Part shown: piece after piece, positions 35,144 to 44,481 of the stretch | Numbering within the stretch: the stretch's first letter is position 1 | Layout: each line of letters begins with the position of its first letter | Assembly: GCF_007859675.1 (NCBI RefSeq) | Contig: NZ_CP042305.1 | Span: 2,852,001 to 2,916,000, forward strand | Length of the DNA: 64,000 bases | Direction of reading: 5' to 3' | Source of the DNA: Humibacter ginsenosidimutans | Lineage (GTDB): Bacteria; Actinomycetota; Actinomycetes; Actinomycetales; Microbacteriaceae | Translations under genes and position numbers: made by a program | Notes under the pieces: model-generated | Database searches by the model: none | What the model saw: the letters and a program-made list of their open reading frames with translations, nothing else | Told to the model about the DNA's origin: nothing

Positions 35144-37025
35144 ATGCAGTTCCACCACAACGGCTACGTCTCGGGCGATCCACGCGTTCTCCCCGCAGCA
35201 GGCACGGGCATCGATCGTCCTGCCGAGCTGCCCGACGAGGTCGACGTGCTGATCGTCGGATCCGGACCGGCCGGCATGCTGCTGGCCGCCCAGATGTCGC
35301 AGTTCCCCGACGTCACGACCCGCATGATCGAGCGCCGCGACGGCAGGCTCGTGCTGGGTCAGGCCGACGGCATCCAACCGCGCAGCGTCGAGACGTTCCA
35401 GGCGTTCGGGTTCGCCCCGCAGATCGTCGCCGAGGCCTACAACATCGGCTGGATGAACTACTGGACGCCCGACCCGGAGCACCGCGAGAACATCATCCGC
35501 ACCACGCGCCAGGCCGACTATGCGGACGACATCGGCGAGTTCCCGCACCTCATCGTGAACCAGGCCCGCGTGCTCGACTACTTCGCCGACGCGGCGTTGC
35601 GCGGCCCTGGTCGTATCACGCCCGACTACGGCGTCGAGTTCGTCTATCTCACCGTGCACGAGTCGGGCGACTACCCGGTGGAGGTGCAGGTGCGCTACGT
35701 CGCCGGTCCTCGGGCGGGCGAAGAGCGCACCATCCACGCGAAGTACGTCGCGGGCGGCGACGGAGCGCGCAGCCGCGTGCGCGAGTCGATCGGCCGCAAG
35801 CACATCGGCAACTTCGCCGCGCACGCCTGGGGCGTGATGGACGTCACGGTCGAGACCGACTTTCCCGACTGGCGCACCAAGTGCGCCATCAACGCCGAGG
35901 CGGGCAACATTCTGCACATCCCGCGCGAGGGCGGATACCTCTGCCGGGTCTACGTCGACCTCGGCGAGGTGCCGGAGGGCGACAACCACAAGGTCCGCGA
36001 GACGCCGCTGGAGAAGATCGTCGAGAAGGCCAACGAGATCCTGCACCCCTACACGCTCGAGGTGAGGCAGGCCGCCTGGCACAGCGTCTACGAGGTGGGC
36101 CACCGTGTCACCGACAAGTTCGACGAGCGTCGACGTCGATGCCGACGGCACCCCGCACGTCTTCCTCATGGGCGACGCCTGCCACACCCACTCGGCCAAG
36201 GCCGGGCAGGGCATGAACGTGTCGATGCAGGACGGCTTCAACCTCGGCTGGAAGCTCGGCTCCGTGCTCACCGGCCGCAGCCCCGAGTCGCTGCTGTCGA
36301 CCTATTCGGCGGAGCGCCAGCCGGTGGCGCAGCAGCTCATCGACTTCGACCGCGAGTGGTCATCGCTCATGGCTCGCAAGCCAGAGGAGATCGACGACCC
36401 GCAGGAGCTCGCGAACTTCTACCTGGCCACCAGCGAGTTCCCGTCGGGATTCATGACGCAGTACACGCCGTCGGCGATCACGGGGGACGCCTCGCACCAG
36501 ACCCTTGCTGTCGGGTACCCGATCGGCAAGCGGTTCAAGTCCGCGCAGGTGGTGCGGGTGTGCGACGGCAACGTCGAGCACATCGGGCACCACCACGTGG
36601 CGGACGGGCGCTGGCGCCTCTACGCGTTCGCCGACGCGGCCGGGCCGGGCGAGGCATCCTCGCTCACCGACTGGGCGCAGTGGATGCTCGACTCGCCGAG
36701 CTCGCCCATCGCCCTGTACACGCCGGCCGGCGTCGACCGCGACGCGGTGTTCGACGTGAAGGTGACGTATCAGCAGCGGTTCGACGATGTCGACGTGCTC
36801 AAGGCTCCCGAGGTGTTCCGCCCGCGATGCGGGACGCTGCAGCTCATGAACTGGGAGAAGGTCTACGCGACCGGCGACGGCGCCGACATCTTCGACGAGC
36901 GAGGGCTGTCGCGCGAGGGCGTCGTGGTCGTGGTGCGGCCAGACCAGTACGTGGCCGCGGTGCTGCCGCTGACGGCGACCGACGAGCTCGCCGCGTTCTT
37001 CGCTCAGAACATGCTTCCCGCGTAG
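35144..37025 (+). pseudogene. FAD-dependent aromatic monooxygenase (MobA/phenol 2-monooxygenase type), frameshifted
   Basis: Two frames together encode one flavoprotein hydroxylase of about 627 residues. The first (from the ATG at 35144, behind GAGGAG) carries the FAD motif VLIVGSGPAGMLLAAQM and runs to VTDKFDE. The second resumes at DVDADGTPHVFLMGDACHTH, the second FAD motif, and continues to the C-terminal thioredoxin-like domain. One extra base at about 36128 separates them. The first frame otherwise reads on in nonsense to 37075. Known relatives hydroxylate phenol or 3-hydroxybenzoate, and a role in forming catecholic substrates for the nearby island would fit. It may be a real lesion or a sequencing error. 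Confidence 0.85.
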
Positions 37026-37108
37026 GCACTGCTCCCCGCCGTCTCACGTTTCGCCGGCCGGCGACGTCTTCCTGACGAAGGCTGCACCGCCGACGATCAG
37101 GGGGACGC

Positions 37109-38551
37109 ATGAGCGCGCCGACACCGTACACCTCACCCGCAGCGAAGACCGCGCTCGATGCCCGAGCCGGCCGCCGCGGATCGCGTGCGGCCGCCGCGCT
37201 CCTCACCGTCATGCTGATGGCCAACGTCGATGTGGCGGTGGTGAACATCGCGGCGCCGAGCATCCAACAGTCGCTGCACGCAACGGGTGCGCTGCTTCAG
37301 CTGATGATCTCGGGATACGTTCTCGTCTTCGCCGTGCTGCTCGTCCCCGGCGCCCGCTTGGGGCATCTGTACGGCATTCGCCGCACGTTCCTCGTCGGGG
37401 TGGCCGCGTTCACGATCGCGTCCCTTGCCTGCGGCCTCGCCGTCGCGCCGTGGATGCTGCTGGCCGCCCGCGTCGCGCAGGGCGCGGGAGCCGCGCTCGC
37501 CGTTCCGCAGGTGCTCGCGGGCATCCACGGGCTGCCGGACTCCGTGCGGCGCGGCGCCCTCGGCGCGTACGTGGCCGTGCTGTCGGGCAGCGCGGTGCTC
37601 GGCCAGACGGCGGGCGGACTGTTGATCTCGGCCGACCTCGCCGGTCTGGGGTGGCGCACGGTGTTCCTGCTCAACGTGCCGATCGGCGCGCTCGCCTTCG
37701 CGCTGGGCCGGCGCCACCTCGCGCGGGATGAGTCCGGTTCGGGCGCGCGGCTGGATCTGCGCGGGGCCGGCATCCTCGCCATCGGGCTGACGCTGCTCAC
37801 GCTGCCGCTGATCCTGGGTGAGCAGTTGGGCTGGCCGATCTGGACGTTGGCGTCGCTGGCCGTTTCGCTGCCGGTGCTCGCGTTGTTCGTCGGCAGCCAG
37901 CTGGCCACCGCGCGGTCGGGCAGACAGCCGCTGCTGACCCTCGCCGTTCTGCGACGCAGAGCCGTCTCACCGGCCCTGCTCAGCTATTCCTTCTCGGTCG
38001 GCAGCTATTTCGCGCTGCTCTTCGTCGTGGCCGTCTACCTGCAAGACGGGCTGGGACACTCGGCCGCGTACTCGGGCGCCATGCTCATCGGCTGGGTCGC
38101 CGCGTTCGGCGTCGCCGGGCTGCTCCTTCGCCGGCTGAACGATGCAGCGGTGCGCAGGGCAGCGCCGTGGGCGTCGCTCATCATGGCGGCCGCGCTCGCG
38201 CTGGTCGCCGCGCTCGCCGTGGCGGGGCACGCCGATGGATGGCCGCTCTTCGCCGCACTCACGCTCGGCGGACTCGGCCTCGGCGCGTTGAACACCGCGG
38301 TCTTGGCCATTCTCACCGGCAGCGTCGAGACGTCGCATTCCGCCGACCTGAGCGGCCTGATCAACGTCACCTCGCAGGTGTTCAACCTGGTCGGCGTCGC
38401 CACAGCAGGCACGCTCTACCTCGCACTCGGCGGCATCTCACCGAGCGCGGCGCCGGCGGCGTTCGCCGCAACAGCCGCCGTGCTGGCGGGCGTCATGCTG
38501 ATCGGCGCGGTGTTCGCCGCCGTCGCGGCGCGCACAGCGGTCGACGGGTGA
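37109..38551 (+). CDS. MFS multidrug-type exporter (DHA2, 14-helix)
   Basis: The 480-residue protein has the EmrB/QacA-type first helix region MLMANVDVAVVNIAAPSIQ, loop GARLGHLYGIRRTFL, the export motif AAYVAVLSGSAVLGQTAGGLL-like sequence in helix 5, and about 14 hydrophobic segments. This places it among drug:H+ antiporters of the DHA2 family. No regulator is adjacent, and the substrate is unknown. The ATG at 37109 follows AGGGGG. Confidence 0.85.
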   Translation: MSAPTPYTSPAAKTALDARAGRRGSRAAAALLTVMLMANVDVAVVNIAAPSIQQSLHATGALLQLMISGYVLVFAVLLVPGARLGHLYGIRRTFLVGVAAFTIASLACGLAVAPWMLLAARVAQGAGAALAVPQVLAGIHGLPDSVRRGALGAYVAVLSGSAVLGQTAGGLLISADLAGLGWRTVFLLNVPIGALAFALGRRHLARDESGSGARLDLRGAGILAIGLTLLTLPLILGEQLGWPIWTLASLAVSLPVLALFVGSQLATARSGRQPLLTLAVLRRRAVSPALLSYSFSVGSYFALLFVVAVYLQDGLGHSAAYSGAMLIGWVAAFGVAGLLLRRLNDAAVRRAAPWASLIMAAALALVAALAVAGHADGWPLFAALTLGGLGLGALNTAVLAILTGSVETSHSADLSGLINVTSQVFNLVGVATAGTLYLALGGISPSAAPAAFAATAAVLAGVMLIGAVFAAVAARTAVDG

Positions 38552-38563
38552 CGCTGGAGCTCG

Positions 38564-38842
38564 TCAGGCGGCGTGCCTGGCGCGGTTCTTCCAGGAGACG
38601 ATCAGTGCTTCGAGCTGGCCGTTCGGCAGGTCGCGAGGGTGGTGTGCGAGCTCCTCGGCGAACTGCTGCTGCTCCGTATAGGAGAGGTTCTGGGCCCACG
38701 GGAACGCGGAGATCACCTTCGCGCGGGCATCCATGATCGGCTTCGCCTTGGCGCGGCTCGGGCGCTTGCGGCGAGGGGTCGTGCTCGCAGAGGACTGCTC
38801 CGCGACACGGCTGGAGTTCTTCAACGATTCAGACATTTGCAT
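38564..38842 (-). CDS. Small conserved-looking protein of unknown function
   Basis: The 92-residue product has a basic, Ser/Arg/Lys-rich N-terminal half (TPRRKRPSRAKAKP) and an apparently folded C-terminal half (ISAFPWAQNLSYTEQQQFAEELAHHP, then GQLEALIVSWKNRARHAA). I do not recognise a family. The folded half looks helical and has three tryptophan/aromatic positions, and codon use matches its neighbours, which supports a real gene. A second ATG (MSESLKN) lies six bases in. It is convergent with the MFS gene, whose stop is 12 bases away. Confidence 0.55.
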   Translation of the reverse strand: MQMSESLKNSSRVAEQSSASTTPRRKRPSRAKAKPIMDARAKVISAFPWAQNLSYTEQQQFAEELAHHPRDLPNGQLEALIVSWKNRARHAA

Positions 38843-39043
38843 CTATCAACACCACGACTGACTGTTTTATTCGCTCGATCCCAGGGATTTCGTCCCGATT
38901 GTTCAGCATGCGTCCAAATTCGCCCGATGCCAAGGGGTTGCCATACCCGCTGTGACCACTCTCACCGGTCGCAGATCGCGCGAGCGCCGTCGATGTGACG
39001 CCAGCTTTTGCCCAGCCGTGCCCGACGGGGGAGACTGGATGCC

Positions 39044-39847
39044 ATGACACACGCGGCGGCCGCCGGCGCGGCATCCGATTCCCCCCTCCATAGCACGGCA
39101 CATCGCAGCACGGCACCCGAAATGCACGGCACGGCACCAGAGGCCTCACCCGACGAAGCCCAGACCCCCGAACGGGCCGACGGTTTCACGCTCTGGGCGG
39201 TGCTGCGACGCGACCCGGCGAAGTCGTTCGACCTCGGCGAAGCCGGCGCCGGACTCGCCGTCACCGAGCTCGAGGCGGCCATCGCCGCCGTCGAGGCCGA
39301 CGGTGTGACGGTGCGCGGCATCTACGACGTCAGCGGCTTCAAGGCCGACGCCGACCTCATGCTCTGGCTGCACGGCCCGGTGCCGGAGCGGCTGCAGGAT
39401 GCCCTGCGCCGCCTGCGCCGCACCACGCTGCTGCGCCGCCTGCTGCCCACCTGGAACGCGATGGGCGTGCACCGCGACGCCGAGTTCAACAAGGCGCACG
39501 TTCCCGCGTTCCTGCGCGGCGTCGAGCCCAGGCAGTGGCTGGTGGTCTATCCGTTCGTGCGCAGCTACGAGTGGTACCTTCTCCCCGATGCCGAGCGCAG
39601 TCGCATGCTCGCCGAACACGGGCGAAAGGGTGCGGCGTTCCGTTCGGTCATGGCCAACACGGTCGCCTCGTTCGCGCTGGGCGACTACGAATGGCTGCTG
39701 CCATTGGAGTCAGACACCCTCGTCGACCTCGTCGACATGATGCGTGAACTCCGCTCGGCGGATGCCCGCAGGCATGTGCGCGAAGAGGTTCCCTTCTATA
39801 CGGGTCGACGCATCCCTGTGACAGACATTCCCGAGGTCTTGCAATGA
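39044..39847 (+). CDS. hemQ: Coproheme decarboxylase HemQ (ChdC)
   Basis: HemQ converts Fe-coproporphyrin III (coproheme) to haem b with hydrogen peroxide, the final step in actinobacteria. The 267-residue protein is of the chlorite-dismutase fold: TLWAVLRRDPAKSF near the start, MGVHRDAEFNKAHVPAFLRG, the catalytic-tyrosine region YPFVRSYEWYLLPD, and MANTVASFALGDYEWLLPLESD. The heme-ligand His is probably in MLAEHGRKG. The ATG at 39044 follows GGGGAG and leaves a 40-residue, poorly conserved N-terminal tail. It opens the second haem block and overlaps hemH (ATGA). Confidence 0.93.
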   Translation: MTHAAAAGAASDSPLHSTAHRSTAPEMHGTAPEASPDEAQTPERADGFTLWAVLRRDPAKSFDLGEAGAGLAVTELEAAIAAVEADGVTVRGIYDVSGFKADADLMLWLHGPVPERLQDALRRLRRTTLLRRLLPTWNAMGVHRDAEFNKAHVPAFLRGVEPRQWLVVYPFVRSYEWYLLPDAERSRMLAEHGRKGAAFRSVMANTVASFALGDYEWLLPLESDTLVDLVDMMRELRSADARRHVREEVPFYTGRRIPVTDIPEVLQ

Positions 39848-40944
39848 CGACATACGACGCGATCCTGCTCTCCAGCTTCGGCGGACCGGAGGGACAGGAT
39901 GACGTCATCCCGTTCCTGCGCAACGTGACGGCCGGGAGGGGAATCCCCGACGAGCGCCTCGAAGAGGTCGCCCACCACTACCGCGCCCACGGGGGCGTGA
40001 GCCCGATCAACGAGCAGAATCGGCAGCTCAAGGCCGCGCTCGAGGCCGAGCTGCAGCGGCGCGGCATCGAGCTGCCCGTGTACTGGGGCAACCGCAACTG
40101 GAACCCGTATTTCGCGGATGCCATGCGCGAGGCCCACGAGGCCGGCCACGACCGCCTGCTCGCGCTGGTGACCAGTGCCTACACCTCGTACTCGGGCGTC
40201 GGCCAGTACCGCGAGGACTTCGAGAAGGCGCTCGCCGACACCGGCCTCGGCGAGCAGGTGTCCATCGACCGCATCCGCGAGTACTTCGACCACCCGGGCT
40301 TCGTGACGCCGCTCGTCGAGGGCGTCGAGGCGGCGGTCGCCGAGCTCACGGCAGAGTCCGCTCCGGGAGCGGGAGACGCCGTCGCGCGCGACGGCATCCA
40401 CGTGCTGTTCGTGACGCACTCCATCCCGACCGCGGCGGCCGAGGCATCCGGTCCGCAGTTCGGCACGGGTGGCGCGTATGTCGCGCAGCACTGCGCGGTG
40501 GCGCACGCGGTCTCGGAGGCCGCCGCCTCCGGCATCCCGTGGTCGTTGGTCTACCAATCGCGCTCCGGCGACCCGCGCACGCCGTGGCTGGAGCCCGACA
40601 TCAACGACGCGATCGCCGACCTCGCCGCGGCGGGCGACACGAAGGCCGTGATCATCGTGCCGTTCGGCTTCGTCAGCGACCACATGGAGGTGGTGTGGGA
40701 CCTCGACAACGAGGCGACGGCCACGGCGGCCGAGAACGTGCTGCGTTCGGTGCGTGTTCCGACGCCGGGCACGCACCCCGCGTTCATCTCGGGACTCGTC
40801 GACCTCGTCGAGGAGCGACTGAACGACGTGCCGGACGAAGAACGGCAGCACCTCACCGAGCTGGGACCCTGGCCCGACCATGAGACGGTCGGTGCCGGCA
40901 GGGAGCCGGTCGGCGCGAACGCGGAGAAGGTCGCCGCGCGATGA
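39844..40944 (+). CDS. hemH: Coproporphyrin III ferrochelatase (HemH/CpfC)
   Basis: This enzyme inserts Fe2+ into coproporphyrin III in the coproporphyrin-dependent pathway. The 366-residue protein has LLSSFGGPEGQDDVIPFL, HHYRAHGGVSPIN, VTSAYTSYSGVGQYREDF, FVTHSIPTAAAEASG (active-site His) and IIVPFGFVSDHMEVVWDLD. The ATG overlaps hemQ by four bases and its stop overlaps hemC, so four enzymes are translated in tandem. A short C-terminal tail of about 25 residues is unconserved. Confidence 0.95.
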   Translation: MTTYDAILLSSFGGPEGQDDVIPFLRNVTAGRGIPDERLEEVAHHYRAHGGVSPINEQNRQLKAALEAELQRRGIELPVYWGNRNWNPYFADAMREAHEAGHDRLLALVTSAYTSYSGVGQYREDFEKALADTGLGEQVSIDRIREYFDHPGFVTPLVEGVEAAVAELTAESAPGAGDAVARDGIHVLFVTHSIPTAAAEASGPQFGTGGAYVAQHCAVAHAVSEAAASGIPWSLVYQSRSGDPRTPWLEPDINDAIADLAAAGDTKAVIIVPFGFVSDHMEVVWDLDNEATATAAENVLRSVRVPTPGTHPAFISGLVDLVEERLNDVPDEERQHLTELGPWPDHETVGAGREPVGANAEKVAAR

Positions 40945-41948
40945 CGGACGGGCGGGTCGGCACTCAGCCCGGCGAGAAGGTGCGCATCGGAACGAGGGGC
41001 AGTGCACTCGCTCTCGCGCAGACGCGCCAGGTGGCCGATGCGCTGGCGAAGGCATCCGGTCTCGAGGTCGAGCTCGTCACGATCACCACTCACGGCGACA
41101 CTGCGACGGAGTCGCTGTCGCAGCTCGGCGGCGTCGGCGTGTTCACGAGCGCGCTGCGCGACGCGCTCGTGCGCGGCGACATCGCCGTGGCGGTGCACTC
41201 GTTCAAAGACCTGCCGACGGCGGAGCATCCCGACATCGAACTCGGCGCGGTGCCCAAGCGGGCGGATGCCCGCGATGCGCTCTGCGCCCATGACGGGCTC
41301 ACCCTCGAGACGCTGCCGGAGGGTGCGAAGGTGGGCACCGGATCCCCACGGCGCATCGCGCAGCTGAAGGCGCTGCGGCCCGACGTCGAGATCGTGGACA
41401 TCCGCGGCAACATCGACACCCGGCTCTCGCGCGTGTTCGGCGAAGCGGGCGACGACCGCAGGCTCGACGCCATCGTGCTCGCCGCAGCGGGGCTCGGCAG
41501 GCTCGGGCGGTCGGATGCCGTCACTCAGCACTTCGAGCTGGGCGACTGGCCGACGGCACCAGCGCAGGGCGCCCTCGCGCTGGAGGTCCGGCGTCAGAAG
41601 GACGCCACGGCGTTCGGCCGTGCGCTGGCCAAGGGCCTGGCCGCCATCAACCACGCGACGACGCGCGCGTCCGTCGCCGCCGAACGCGGCGTGCTCGCCG
41701 GCCTCGAGGCGGGATGCGCCGCGCCGCTCGGCGCCACAGCCATGGTCGACGACGGCCTGCTCTTCGTCACCGCGACGGTGTACAGCGTCGACGGCACCGA
41801 TCAGCTCACGTCGTCGCACGCCGCGAGCCTGGAGGGCAACGGCCAGGCCGCGCTGCTCGAAGCGGCAGAGGATGCCTCCGCCCGCGTCACCGAGGAGCTC
41901 CTCGCGAACGGCGCAGCCGACCTCGCCTCGCTCGGAGGCGCTCGATGA
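40941..41948 (+). CDS. hemC: Hydroxymethylbilane synthase (porphobilinogen deaminase)
   Basis: HemC polymerises four porphobilinogens to hydroxymethylbilane. Its 335 residues include RIGTRGSALALAQTRQVADAL, VAVHSFKDLPT, GTGSPRRIAQL, DIRGNIDTRL, and the cysteine that carries the dipyrromethane cofactor in LEAGCAAPLGA. Both ends overlap neighbouring genes by four bases (ATGA). Confidence 0.96.
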   Translation: MTDGRVGTQPGEKVRIGTRGSALALAQTRQVADALAKASGLEVELVTITTHGDTATESLSQLGGVGVFTSALRDALVRGDIAVAVHSFKDLPTAEHPDIELGAVPKRADARDALCAHDGLTLETLPEGAKVGTGSPRRIAQLKALRPDVEIVDIRGNIDTRLSRVFGEAGDDRRLDAIVLAAAGLGRLGRSDAVTQHFELGDWPTAPAQGALALEVRRQKDATAFGRALAKGLAAINHATTRASVAAERGVLAGLEAGCAAPLGATAMVDDGLLFVTATVYSVDGTDQLTSSHAASLEGNGQAALLEAAEDASARVTEELLANGAADLASLGGAR

Positions 41949-42751
41949 CCGCGGGCTCGACGGGACCGATCCCCACGCAGGGTCCGAAGCCGCTGGCCGG
42001 CTGGCGCGTGCTCGTGCCGCGCGGCGGCCCGTGGGGCGACTCGGTGGCCGCAGACATCCGCGCGTACGGCGGGAGCCCCGTCGTCGCACCGATGATCAAC
42101 TTCGCGCCCACGTCGGACGAGGCATCCCTCGTCGAGGCGCTCACGGCGCTGGCCGACGGCCACTTCGACTGGCTGACGGTGACCAGCGCGACGACGGTGG
42201 ACGTGCTCGCCGCGCACCAGGCGCGCATCCCGTCGAACACCCGCGTCGCGGCCGTCGGAGAGACGACGGCCGCCGCGCTGCTCGCCGCCGGCTACCACGC
42301 CGACCTCATTCCGTCGGCCGACAACTCGGCGGTGGGGCTGCTCGACGAGTGGCCGCAGGCGACGCGCGGCGAGGTGCCGCTGAAGATCCTGACGCTGCGC
42401 AGCGAGATCGCGAAGCCGACGCTCACCGACGGGCTCGCCGCGATGGGCCACGACGTGCAGTCCGTTGTCGCGTACCGCACCGTGGGCATTCCGGTGATGC
42501 AGAACGTGGCCGACGACGTGGCATCAGGCCGCATCAACGCCATCCTCGTCACCTCGGGCAGCGTGGCCGAGCAGGTGCAGCTGCAGCTCGGGCCGCTTCC
42601 GGAGACGACGTTCGTCGCCGCGATCGGTCCCCGCACGGCGCGCGACGCCAAGGCTGTCGGGCTCAAGGTCGACGTGATCGCCGTCGACCGCACGGCGGAG
42701 TCTCTGGTGGATTCCGTCGCCGAAGCAGCGGAGCGGCGCGCCGCATCGTGA
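41945..42751 (+). CDS. hemD: Uroporphyrinogen-III synthase
   Basis: HemD closes and inverts ring D of hydroxymethylbilane to make uroporphyrinogen III, the HemE substrate. The 268-residue product shows the loosely conserved HemD features WRVLVPRGGPWGDSVAADIRAYGG, FDWLTVTSATTVDVLAAH, RVAAVGETTAAALLAAG and AILVTSGSVAEQV. The real start is the ATG at 41945 overlapping hemC. The stop overlaps idi by four bases (GTGA). Confidence 0.92.
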   Translation: MTAGSTGPIPTQGPKPLAGWRVLVPRGGPWGDSVAADIRAYGGSPVVAPMINFAPTSDEASLVEALTALADGHFDWLTVTSATTVDVLAAHQARIPSNTRVAAVGETTAAALLAAGYHADLIPSADNSAVGLLDEWPQATRGEVPLKILTLRSEIAKPTLTDGLAAMGHDVQSVVAYRTVGIPVMQNVADDVASGRINAILVTSGSVAEQVQLQLGPLPETTFVAAIGPRTARDAKAVGLKVDVIAVDRTAESLVDSVAEAAERRAAS

Positions 42752-43275
42752 TCGTCGACCCGACCATGGTCGTGCTGCTCGACGAAGACGGTGCCCCGAT
42801 CGGGACCGCGCCGAAGGCGTCGGTTCACGCCACGGAGACGCCGCTCCACCTGGGCTTCTCCTGTCACGTGCTGACCGATGACGGCGAGCTGCTCGTCACG
42901 CGCCGGGCCCTGTCGAAGCGCACGTTCGCGGGGGTGTGGACGAACGCGTTCTGCGGGCATCCTGCCCCAGGCGAGGCCGCAGCGGATGCCGTTCGCCGGC
43001 ACGCGCACGACGAGCTCGGCATCGAGGTGGCTGAAGTGCAGCTCGTGCTTCCGGACTTCCGCTACCGCGCCACCGACTCGAACGGCATCGTCGAGTACGA
43101 GGTGTGTCCGGTGTTCGTGGCGCGCGTGGCGGGCGAACCCGTGCCGAACCCCGACGAGGTCGCGGAGTTCGCCACCGTCGCGCCGCGCGAGCTCGCTGCG
43201 GCGCTGCGAGCCACGCCGTGGGCGTTCAGCCCATGGCTCGTCGAACAGGCGAAGCTGCTGCCCCTGTACCGCTGA
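42748..43275 (+). CDS. idi: Isopentenyl-diphosphate delta-isomerase, type I
   Basis: This Nudix-fold enzyme interconverts IPP and DMAPP for isoprenoid synthesis. The 175-residue protein has the catalytic Cys in TNAFCGHPAPGEA, the Nudix-like RRHAHDELGIEVAEVQ and the catalytic Glu in IVEYEVCPVF. The start is the GTG at 42748 that overlaps hemD (GTGA), so it is cotranslated with the haem genes. Its product feeds the geranylgeranyl-diphosphate synthase at 45112 of the nearby carotenoid operon. Confidence 0.95.
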   Translation: MIVDPTMVVLLDEDGAPIGTAPKASVHATETPLHLGFSCHVLTDDGELLVTRRALSKRTFAGVWTNAFCGHPAPGEAAADAVRRHAHDELGIEVAEVQLVLPDFRYRATDSNGIVEYEVCPVFVARVAGEPVPNPDEVAEFATVAPRELAAALRATPWAFSPWLVEQAKLLPLYR

Positions 43276-43301
43276 GCGCCAGCGCCCGCGCAGCCTCGGA
43301 G

Positions 43302-43898
43302 TCAGCTGTCGATCACGACGTCGTCACGGTGCGCGCCGTAGTACTCGGACTGGCGGCGCATGAGCTCGCGCATCGACACCTCGCGCCCCACGCCGTAGAC
43401 GGTGCCGCCGAAGTCGAGCTCGCGCTGGATCGCCCAGATCTCGTCGTGCTTCTCCGGCGGCAGGATGCTCACCGGGTCGCCCACCGCGATCCACCCGATC
43501 GGCACGACGGCGCCGGGCGGCACCACCGTGTTCACCTGCACGACCCCGTTGATGCGCACCTCGGCGCCCGTGCCGATGCGGCTGCCCGGAAAGAGCGAGG
43601 CGCCGGTCGCGATGAACGACTCCGACTCGACGACGCTGCCGTTGACGTGTGCGTGCGGGCCCACCAGGACGGCGGTGCCGAGGTGAGCCGGATGCTCCGC
43701 GCGGCCCCTGATGAGCGCGTGCTCCATCACCACGCAGTCCTCGCCGACGACCACCTCGCCGTCTTCGGCCGTGAGAACGGCGCCGTGCAGGATGCGCGCG
43801 CCAGGGCCGATCCGCACGTCGCCGACGATCGTCGCAGACGGCGCGACGTAGGCGAATGCGTCGATCCTGGGTTCAGCGTCGCGATGACGAACAAGCAT
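43302..43898 (-). CDS. Gamma-carbonic-anhydrase-like hexapeptide-repeat protein
   Basis: The 198-residue protein is a left-handed beta-helix of hexapeptide repeats (PSATIVGDVRIGPGARILHGAVLTAEDG). It resembles gamma-carbonic anhydrases such as Cam/CaiE, and histidines that could bind zinc occur at VVMEHALIRGRAEHPAHLG and GPHAHVNG. Enzymatic activity is unproven, because many such proteins are catalytically inactive. It begins at the ATG at 43898 and stands between idi and a VOC protein gene. Confidence 0.82.
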   Translation of the reverse strand: MLVRHRDAEPRIDAFAYVAPSATIVGDVRIGPGARILHGAVLTAEDGEVVVGEDCVVMEHALIRGRAEHPAHLGTAVLVGPHAHVNGSVVESESFIATGASLFPGSRIGTGAEVRINGVVQVNTVVPPGAVVPIGWIAVGDPVSILPPEKHDEIWAIQRELDFGGTVYGVGREVSMRELMRRQSEYYGAHRDDVVIDS

Positions 43899-43992
43899 GG
43901 GCGGCTCCGATCTCCGCGCTCACGATAGCGAAGGTCGGTGATGCGCTCCGCATCGCCCGGCGCCCGGCTCGCGTCCCGAGTCGTCGTGGCGG

Positions 43993-44376
43993 CTACGTGG
44001 ACGTGCGCGCGGGCTGATGTTCGATCAGGCCGACGAGGTTGCCCTCCGAATCGCGCAGGAGGGCGTGCCACTCGACGGTGCCCGCGGGGCCGGCCGCGGC
44101 ATCCACCCGCTCGAAGTACACGTGGGGCTCGGTCACGACCGGCACGCCCTGTGCGCGAAGCCGCTCGGTCGTGGCGTGGATGTCTCGCGCCTTCACGTGG
44201 AACAGCGCGCTCGACGGCGCGGCCGGGTCGAGCACCAGCCGCACGCCCTCGAGCTGGAAGTAGACAGGCCCCTCAGGCGCCACCTGGAACACAGGCGGCG
44301 TGCCCGTGAACGACTCATAGAACGCCGTCGCCCTCTTCAGATCGTCGACGTGCAGCACCACCTGACCTATCTCCAC
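43993..44376 (-). CDS. VOC family (glyoxalase/bleomycin-resistance-like) protein
   Basis: The 127-residue single-module protein has the VOC pattern IGQVVLHVDDLKRATAFYESFTGTPPVF and LVGLIEHQPA at its end, with a central ALFHVKARDIHATTERLRAQGVPVV. Two beta-alpha-beta-beta-beta units are expected, and a metal-binding His and Glu may be HVDD and LIEH. The specific substrate is unknown. It sits next to a MarR regulator but with a separate transcription start. Confidence 0.8.
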   Translation of the reverse strand: MEIGQVVLHVDDLKRATAFYESFTGTPPVFQVAPEGPVYFQLEGVRLVLDPAAPSSALFHVKARDIHATTERLRAQGVPVVTEPHVYFERVDAAAGPAGTVEWHALLRDSEGNLVGLIEHQPARTST

Positions 44377-44481
44377 GGAGTGCTCCCTCTCTCATCTCAC
44401 CCGTTCGTCGAGCGCGCCGCCCAGGATTCGACAGGCCTCGTGCCTGATCGCGCGGCCGCAGGGAGCGCGGAGCTCGGTGGA

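Noticed and set aside
36100..36180. Programmed ribosomal frameshift in the flavin monooxygenase gene
   Set aside because: There is no slippery heptamer or stimulatory structure at the point of frame change, and the first frame does not end soon after it. A one-base error or mutation is simpler.
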